Source: Adenophora triphylla var. japonica
Lineage: Eukaryota; Streptophyta; Magnoliopsida; Asterales; Campanulaceae
NCBI GenBank assembly: GCA_022495995.1
Contig: JAFEMH010000342.1
Coordinates: 62,001 to 126,000 of the forward strand
Direction: 5' to 3'
Length of the DNA stretch: 64,000 nucleotides
Notes under the pieces: generated by a model
Databases searched by the model: none
The model's input: the letters and a program-made list of their open reading frames with translations, nothing else
Told to the model about the DNA's origin: nothing
In this document: positions 58,615 to 64,000 of the stretch, one piece after another
Numbering within the stretch: the stretch's first letter is position 1
How the letters are laid out: every line of letters begins with the position of its first letter
Program-made: the position numbers and the translations under genes

Positions 58615-58631
58615 TTGTTCTAGTTTTCTAG

Positions 58632-59715
58632 ATGGCTGTTGATGACAACCCTTCTTCCGGCGGCAGTGGTGGTAAGAAGACCTCCGCCGGTGATGATATT
58701 ACTACCTCTCCATATTATTTGCACCCTTCTGATCATCCGGGTCTGATCATCTCTCCGGTGGTCCTTAAAGGAGCGAATTATGATGAATGGTCCCGATCTT
58801 TGAAGAATGCCCTACGAGCCAAACGCAAGTTAGGGTTTATTCTGGCGTCATTCCGAGGCCGGCGTTTGCTTCCTCCGAACATGAGGATTGGTTGATGGTC
58901 AATTCCATGATTGTTGCGTGGGTTCTCAACACTGTTGAACCAACGCTTCGATCAACCCTCACCTATGCCGAGAATGTAAGGAAATTGTGGGACGATTTAC
59001 AAGAACGGTTTTGTGTTGGCAACGGACCGCGAATTCAGCAGTTGAAAGCGCGGTGCAGCTGCGAGACGGTCGATCGGCCGTGGTTGATTACTATGGTAAG
59101 CTTAAACTTATGTGGGATGAGTTGGTGAATTATGAACCTCCGTTGGCATGCACATGTCGAGGTTGCACTTGTGATTTATCGGGGCAGTTGGCTAAGAAAC
59201 AAGAGGCTGAAAAGATTCATCAGTTCTTGATGGGTCTTGATGATGGTGTGTTTGGAACGGTGATCTCAAATATTTTGAGCACGGATCCATTACCATCCAT
59301 TCAGAAGGTGTATTCCTTGATTATTCAAGATGAGCGTGTTCGGGATGCGGCGAAGACTAAGGAAGATAAACCTGATGTTGTTGCTTTTGCGGCTGGTCGC
59401 CAACAAGCTGTTGGCCGCCCCTTTCGTGATAAAACTGGTACTTGTTCTCATTGTGGTAAGACGGGCCATGTCGTAAAGGATTGTTTCCAACTTCATGGGT
59501 TTCCGGATTGGTGGGAAGAAAAGGGCAGGAACGCAGCAGCTGCTGGTAGCCGAGGTTCTGGTGGGCGAAGTCGTGGTGACTCGGTAGGGACGGGGACGAG
59601 GGCGTGGCACTACGGTCCCGGGCGAATCTTGCTTAGAGGCTCGGCTCTTTGTTCCTTCAGCGGTGCCTCTACAGACTCATCGAGGAAGCTATTCGCCAAA
59701 ATTTTGCCGGGTTAA
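58632..59715 (+). pseudogene. Copia-C gag with frameshifts
   Basis: The start is ATG 58632 (MAVDDNPSSGGSGGKK). Gag N-terminal motif YYLHPSDHPGLIISPVVLKG and LKNALRAKRKLGFI lie in the first frame, DWLMVNSMIVAWVLNTVEPT in the second, and LWDDLQERF/YYGKLKLMWDELVNYE in the second to third frames. A zinc knuckle follows (CSHCGKTGHVVKDC), then a G/R-rich segment. Each of the first two shifts (about 58842 and 59053) equals loss of one base. Further shifts occur at about 59590-59700 before the pol frame. As it stands Gag is not translatable as one chain. Confidence 0.85.
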
Positions 59716-62700
59716 ACCAAACTCAAATCAACACTCTTGTTTCTCTCCTTAATAATTGCAAATCCTCCGATAACTATCATGGTAAGTCTCGTGACTGGTT
59801 ACTTGATACAGGTGCTTCTCAGCACATGACCGGTGATCTCGGTTTGTTGGGTAATATTGTTGATATCTCTCCATGTCTAGTTAGTATGCCTAATGGTGAT
59901 AGTACACCTGCAGTTAAGAAAGGCACATTGACACTAAATATTGATTGTGTGTTGCGAAACGTTTTATTTGTTCCCAAGATGCATTGCTCTTTGATTTCGG
60001 TGTCACAGTTGGTTCGGGAGTTGGATTGTATCGTCACATTCTCTAATGACTTTTGTTTTGTACAGGACCGGATATCGAGGACTATGATTGGAGCGGGTGA
60101 GCAACACAATGGGGTCTATATTTTTCGGTTTGCTTGCAAGGAACAAGTTAATAAAGTTCTCAAACATGATGATCCGGATCTTTGGCATCAGCGGTTGGGT
60201 CATCCTTCAGTTCGAGTTTTGAAATTTATGTCTAGTCTAGATTTTGGTAAAAGTACTTGCTCTCAGAAAATATGTGATGCTTGTTTTCGTGCTAAACAAA
60301 CTCGTGACAGTTTTCCTATTAGTTATAATAAAGCTTCTTCTCCGTTTGAGTTAATTCATATTGATTTGTGGGGAAGTTATAGAGTTCCTGCGTCATGTGG
60401 TGCTACATATTTTTTGACAATTGTTGATGATTTTACTCGGGCTGTTTGGGTTCATTTGCTTAATGATAAAACAGAAGTTCCACAAATAGTTAAGAATTAT
60501 TGTGCTATGGCTGAGAGACAGTTTAGTGCCCTTGTTAAACATATACGAAGTGACAATGGGACCGAACTTCGTCCTTTGAAACCTTATTTTTTGGAAAAAG
60601 GCATTTTGTTTGAATCTTCTTGTATTGGTACTCCTCAACAAAATGGTCGGGTTGAACGGAAACATAGGCACATCTTAAATGTCTCTCGGGCACTTCGGTT
60701 TCATGCCTCCCTTCCTATTTCTTTTTGGGGTGAATGTGTCTTAGCTGCTTGCCATTTAATTAACCGTACGCCCTCTCGACTTCTTAATGGCAAAACACCA
60801 TATGAGGCTCTTCATGGTAAACCCCCTAGTTTTAATTTACTTCGGGTCTTTGGTTGTTTATGCTATGCTCATGTTCAGAGACGGGATAATGACAAGTTTG
60901 GTGATCGAGGACGTAAGTGTATTTTTGTTGGGTATCCCTCGGGTCAAAAGGGTTGGCGTCTGTTTGATCTTGAATTAAAGAAATACTTTGTTTCCCGGGA
61001 CGTGGTTTTCTTTGAGCAGGAATTTCCGTTTCGGACTCCGAGTGTGACTCCTGTTGCTCCGGACACTATGCAGGGCCTGACAGTCGGAAATTCGCCGGGG
61101 CTCGTTGTGGATGATCCTCCTCTCCCCACCGAATTCAGGGGGAGTGTTCCTGATCCCGTCCCGGCTCCAACCACTTCTTACGAGACTGAAACAGATTCGG
61201 GTTTGCAAGAGCATGATGGGCCGATTGTTTCTTCCGATAATAGGGTGACTGTCAATGATGAAACGGACAGTTTTGGCCGTGGTCAGAGAAATCGTCAACA
61301 GCCTGGGTACTTGAAAGATTATGTGCTTCATACAGCTCGCATTATAGACCCCCCCGTGCTTGCTCCTCCTCCGTCAAAATCCTCAGGTACCCGTTATCCC
61401 TTACAAAATTATGTCAGTTGTGATAATTTTTCTGCGAAACATCAAGTCTTCTTAGCAGGTGTCACCACTGGCCATGAACCAACCTCTTATTCAGAAGCTT
61501 CCCAGGACCCGCGTTGGCGTGAAGCCATGTCAAAAGAAATTGCAGCTCTAGAGACTAATGGGACGTGGAATTTACAACGATTGCCTCCCGGCAAACGAGC
61601 AATAGGTTGTAAATGGATATATAAAATAAAGTACAATTCTGACGGGTCAATTGAACGATACAAGGCAAGGTTGGTCATTCTGGGTAATCGACAGGTGGAA
61701 GGCTTGGATTATAATGAGACATTTGCTCCAGTTGCAAAAATGGCTACGGTACGGATATTTCTTGCAGTTGCAGTGGCATCTAGATGGGAACTTCATCAAA
61801 TGGACGTTCACAATGCTTTCTTGCATGGTGACTTACATGAAGAAGTGTTTATGCGTCCTCCACCCGGGTTTGACACTAGCCCTGGTATGGTTTACAAACT
61901 CCGTAAGTCTCTCTATGGCCTCCGTCAGGCCCCCCGTTGTTGGTTTTCTAAACTTGCAAAATCTTTGCAAGAATATGGCTTTCTTCAGTCCGGCTCCGAT
62001 CACTCTCTCTTCACACTTGTGAAAGGTACATCCATACTGTCAGTTCTGATTTATGTTGATGATCTTATTATTGGTGGCAATGATAAGAATATGATAGCGG
62101 AATTTAAAAGCTATCTTGGCAAATGTTTTCATATGAAAGACTTAGGTTTGCTTAAATATTTTCTGGGTATTGAAATCTCTCGAGGAGCGAAAGGTTTGTT
62201 TTTGTGTCAAAGAAAATATGCTCTTGATATTATTTCTGAGTTGGGATTGTTAAAATGCAAGCCGGCACGGTTCCCTCTTGAGCAAAATCATAAATTGGCG
62301 CTTGATTCTAGTCCTCCGTTGCATGATTCCAGTAAGTATAGACGACTGATTGGTCGCCTTATTTATTTGACAATTACACGTCCCGAGTTGAGCTATCCGG
62401 TACACATCTTGGCTCAGTTTATGCAAAGTCCGCGTGTAGGGCATTGGGAGGCAGCCCTCAGAGTTGTTCGGTATTTGAAGAAAAATCCGGGACAGGGAAT
62501 CTTGATGAATGCCGAGAATAACATGAAACTTTCGGCCTACTGTGACTCAGATTGGGCGGGTTGCCCGGTTACTCGTCGGTCTCTTACAGGTTACTTAATT
62601 TTCTTGGGGACGACACCGATTGCCTGGAAGACAAAGAAGCAACAAACGGTTTCCCGCTCGTCTGCCGAAGCAGAATATAGATCTCTTGCTGCAGCCACTT

Positions 62701-63008
62701 GTGAAATCAAGTGGGCTAAAGGAGTTTTGACCTCGCTCGGTGTATTACAAAATGGACCTATGACAATTCATTCCGACAGTTTATCTGCTATGCACATCGC
62801 GGCTAACCCGGTTCTTCATGAACGGACGAAGCACATCGAGATAGATTGTCATTTTGTACGAGATGAGATACGTAATGGAGTGATTGCTACTTCTTATGTT
62901 CACACATCTCAGCAACTAGCCGATGCACTCACCAAAAGCCTCGGCGAGAAGCGACTTCTTGATTTTCTTTTCAAGTTGGGCATTCGTGATCTTCATGCTC
63001 CAACTTGA
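59649..63008 (+). CDS. Copia-C pol polyprotein
   Basis: An uninterrupted frame (1119 codons from the first ATG) covers protease (WLLDTGASQHMTG), GAG-pre-integrase (LWHQRLGHPSVRVLKFM), integrase (HIDLWGSY, HIRSDNGTEL, TPQQNGRVERKHRHILN), a variable linker, reverse transcriptase (QMDVHNAFLHGDLHEEVFM, YVDDLIIGG) and RNase H (CDSDWAGCPVTRRSLTGY, SSAEAEYRSLA, LADALTKSLGEKRLLDFL). All catalytic motifs I can check are present. In life it would be translated as part of Gag-Pol, so the frameshifts upstream may prevent expression. The stop lies just before the polypurine tract. Confidence 0.93.
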   Translation: MFLQRCLYRLIEEAIRQNFAGLNQTQINTLVSLLNNCKSSDNYHGKSRDWLLDTGASQHMTGDLGLLGNIVDISPCLVSMPNGDSTPAVKKGTLTLNIDCVLRNVLFVPKMHCSLISVSQLVRELDCIVTFSNDFCFVQDRISRTMIGAGEQHNGVYIFRFACKEQVNKVLKHDDPDLWHQRLGHPSVRVLKFMSSLDFGKSTCSQKICDACFRAKQTRDSFPISYNKASSPFELIHIDLWGSYRVPASCGATYFLTIVDDFTRAVWVHLLNDKTEVPQIVKNYCAMAERQFSALVKHIRSDNGTELRPLKPYFLEKGILFESSCIGTPQQNGRVERKHRHILNVSRALRFHASLPISFWGECVLAACHLINRTPSRLLNGKTPYEALHGKPPSFNLLRVFGCLCYAHVQRRDNDKFGDRGRKCIFVGYPSGQKGWRLFDLELKKYFVSRDVVFFEQEFPFRTPSVTPVAPDTMQGLTVGNSPGLVVDDPPLPTEFRGSVPDPVPAPTTSYETETDSGLQEHDGPIVSSDNRVTVNDETDSFGRGQRNRQQPGYLKDYVLHTARIIDPPVLAPPPSKSSGTRYPLQNYVSCDNFSAKHQVFLAGVTTGHEPTSYSEASQDPRWREAMSKEIAALETNGTWNLQRLPPGKRAIGCKWIYKIKYNSDGSIERYKARLVILGNRQVEGLDYNETFAPVAKMATVRIFLAVAVASRWELHQMDVHNAFLHGDLHEEVFMRPPPGFDTSPGMVYKLRKSLYGLRQAPRCWFSKLAKSLQEYGFLQSGSDHSLFTLVKGTSILSVLIYVDDLIIGGNDKNMIAEFKSYLGKCFHMKDLGLLKYFLGIEISRGAKGLFLCQRKYALDIISELGLLKCKPARFPLEQNHKLALDSSPPLHDSSKYRRLIGRLIYLTITRPELSYPVHILAQFMQSPRVGHWEAALRVVRYLKKNPGQGILMNAENNMKLSAYCDSDWAGCPVTRRSLTGYLIFLGTTPIAWKTKKQQTVSRSSAEAEYRSLAAATCEIKWAKGVLTSLGVLQNGPMTIHSDSLSAMHIAANPVLHERTKHIEIDCHFVRDEIRNGVIATSYVHTSQQLADALTKSLGEKRLLDFLFKLGIRDLHAPT

Positions 63009-63015
63009 GGGGGAG
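63006..63015 (+). promoter_or_regulatory. Copia-C polypurine tract
   Basis: GAGGGGGAG directly precedes the 3' LTR, the standard plus-strand primer of Copia elements. Confidence 0.9.
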
Positions 63016-63229
63016 TGTTAGACCAAGGATACTCGGATATCTTCTTCTCCAAGTCTGTGATCTCCTTCCTAGTTTAGTGATGTATATTAGGTAAATATTG
63101 TTATGGAGAATATCTCCCAATCTCCTTCTAGAATTAGGACCCTAAAGCTAGTATATATATTTGTACCTTGTATATACAGTTTCTCAGAATGAATAACAAG
63201 AAGTCTTTTAACTCATACATAATTCTTCA
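63016..63229 (+). repeat. Copia-C 3' LTR
   Basis: This is the 214-bp partner of 58384-58597, with no difference seen. GTAAT follows. Confidence 0.95.
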
Positions 63230-63450
63230 GTAATAAAAAAAGTTTAAAATATTATTTTCTAGTCAGTAAAAAATTAATAAAAAATAAAAATAAATAAAGG
63301 ATAGTCCATTCCTCTTTCTTTTATATACTTTCATTTATTTAGTTTTTTTCTATCTTTTTTTTAATATACATTTTTGTAAAAAATATCAGTAATAAATAAA
63401 ATCTAAAATATTATTTTCTAGTCAATAAAAAATTAATAAAACAATAAACA
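63230..63450. repeat. 153-160-bp tandem repeat, right part
   Basis: This is the remainder of unit two after Copia-C, plus a third unit (TTGTAAAAAATATCAGTAAT at 63374). Units share CTAAAATATTATTT and CTAGTCAATAAAAAA. It is AT-rich and non-coding. Confidence 0.8.
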
Positions 63451-63457
63451 CACATTT

Positions 63458-63500
63458 ATAAACCCTAAACCCTATATATCCCATACCCTAACCCTAAATC
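63458..63500. repeat. Telomere-like motifs
   Basis: AAACCCTAAACCCTA at 63460, followed by ACCCTAACCCTAAA near 63485, are degenerate copies of the plant telomere repeat (a telo-box). The stretch is too short to be a true interstitial telomere. Confidence 0.6.
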
Positions 63501-63539
63501 ATATATCTTAAATCATATGTATACCACTCATTAAGTGTT

Positions 63540-63760
63540 CTAAAAAGCATTAGGCGAATGCTAGGCGGCGGAGTCGGACCTAGCGCCTAGGAGCCTAATC
63601 GGGGCCTAGGCGGGGCCGAGAAATTAAGCAAAATTTAAATATATTTCATAAATTTATATATATATCCAAAAAATTATTTTTCAAAAATAACAAAAATTAG
63701 CATTGGCCTTGCCTTGGCTCGGCCGGTCTTGGCCTTGCCTTGGCTCGGCCTTGGGCGGTT
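63540..63760. other. GC-rich simple repeats
   Basis: Repeats of GGCCTAGGCGGGGCC type (63560-63620) and of CTTGGCTCGGCC/GGCCTTGCC (63698-63760) occur. No gene is visible, and the open frame across the latter is a by-product of the repeats. Confidence 0.55.
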
Positions 63761-63771
63761 ATCCCACATCG
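63761..63771 (+). promoter_or_regulatory. snRNA-type USE, copy 1
   Basis: ATCCCACATCG is an exact match to the plant snRNA-gene upstream sequence element RTCCCACATCG. It is followed by GAAAGCTAGAGAAAGAAATC and AAAGGCGTGTGGC. No TATA box follows at the usual distance. Confidence 0.55.
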
Positions 63772-63831
63772 AAAGCTAGAGAAAGAAATCAAAGGCGTGT
63801 GGCTCGGCCGTCCGTGTGGCCTTGGAAGGAT

Positions 63832-63842
63832 ATCCCACATCG
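63832..63842 (+). promoter_or_regulatory. snRNA-type USE, copy 2
   Basis: A second exact ATCCCACATCG lies 71 bp after the first, with a similar downstream segment (AAACTAGACAAAGAAATC). Confidence 0.55.
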
Positions 63843-63925
63843 AAAACTAGACAAAGAAATCAAAGGCATGTGGCTCGGCCTTGCCTTGGCCGGCCATGAC
63901 CTTGGCCGTGTGGCCTTGGGAGGTT

Positions 63926-63975
63926 ATCCCACATAGACAGCAAAACAAAAAAATCAAAGGCATGTGGCTATATAG
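63926..63975 (+). promoter_or_regulatory. USE-like element plus TATA box
   Basis: ATCCCACATAG (one mismatch to the USE) is followed 32 nt later by a TATA box (TATATAG, 63969-63975). This spacing is like that of RNA polymerase II type plant snRNA promoters. The window ends 25 nt after the TATA box, so no transcript can be seen. It may instead be a repeat that carries such a promoter. Confidence 0.5.
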
Positions 63976-64000
63976 AGAGGCTGAAGCTGGGATATCAAGC

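Larger units (their letters stand above)
58384..63229 (+). mobile_element. Copia-C, young complete Copia element
   Basis: The 4846-bp element has 214-bp LTRs (58384-58597 and 63016-63229) that appear identical base for base. The target duplication GTAAT is at 58379-58383 and 63230-63234. It has a tRNA-Met type primer site, gag, an uninterrupted pol and a polypurine tract. The short LTRs and Gag type suggest the Ale/Retrofit group. It is inserted in the second unit of a tandem repeat. Confidence 0.95.

Noticed and set aside
63703..63936. Plus-strand frame with ALPWLGRSWPCLG-like peptide
   Set aside because: It is simple GGCCTTGGC-type repeats with USE-like elements, with no codon or domain support.

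Overview
This is nuclear DNA of a flowering plant, probably a eudicot. The evidence is Ty1/Copia and Ty3/Gypsy LTR retrotransposons with plant-type primer sites (tRNA-Met, tRNA-Asp and tRNA-Arg type), Stowaway MITEs with the CTCCCTCCGTCCC terminus and TA duplications, tRNA-derived SINEs, and one intact intron-containing gene of the plant TTL family. I saw no bacterial or organellar genes. The species cannot be told from the sequence.

Left part (1-15.6 kb). AT-rich intergenic DNA holds a foldback element and a possible Helitron end. It is followed by Copia-1 (2011-10842, 5-bp duplication CTTAG), an old element. Three Stowaway MITEs sit in its 5' LTR, and its 3' LTR keeps the three empty sites. 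Its gag is inverted, and a 5.9-kb minus-strand Athila-like element (Athila-1, 4615-10485) interrupts its RNase H. Then come a Mutator-like TIR element (about 12071-13283), another Stowaway, a minus-strand Copia-2 remnant, an apparent solo LTR flanked by a 159-bp direct repeat, and a roughly 60-bp tandem array.

Centre (15.6-33.0 kb). A single 17.3-kb minus-strand Tat/Ogre-type Gypsy element (15630-32960, duplication ATGGT) is inserted in that 60-bp array. Its LTRs are 2.3 kb and nearly identical. It keeps a gag start, a protease and a G-patch region, but no reverse transcriptase or integrase was found. Most of its length is tandem arrays: at least ten kinds inside plus two kinds in each LTR. 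Nearly all are built around a short inverted repeat, and one is organised in a 672-bp higher-order repeat.

Right-centre (33.0-51.3 kb). An antisense ORF of another Tat element, with gypsy-type 'putative transposase' and coiled-coil parts, is split by a nest. The nest contains Copia-A LTR parts (with a SINE), the Copia-B interior and 3' LTR, and Athila-2 (minus strand, with reverse transcriptase). The antisense ORF resumes at 47.4 kb and starts near 50253. The plus-strand 3' LTR of its parent element begins at 50911.

Right part (51.3-64.0 kb). AT-rich DNA with a SINE leads to the only host gene, TTL (seven coding exons, 54797-57569, 718 codons). After it lie a roughly 155-bp tandem repeat interrupted by a very young Copia (Copia-C, 58384-63229; the LTRs look identical; duplication GTAAT), telomere-like motifs, and three snRNA-type upstream promoter elements, the last followed by a TATA box at the window edge. 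Apart from TTL, no gene here has an evident cellular function.
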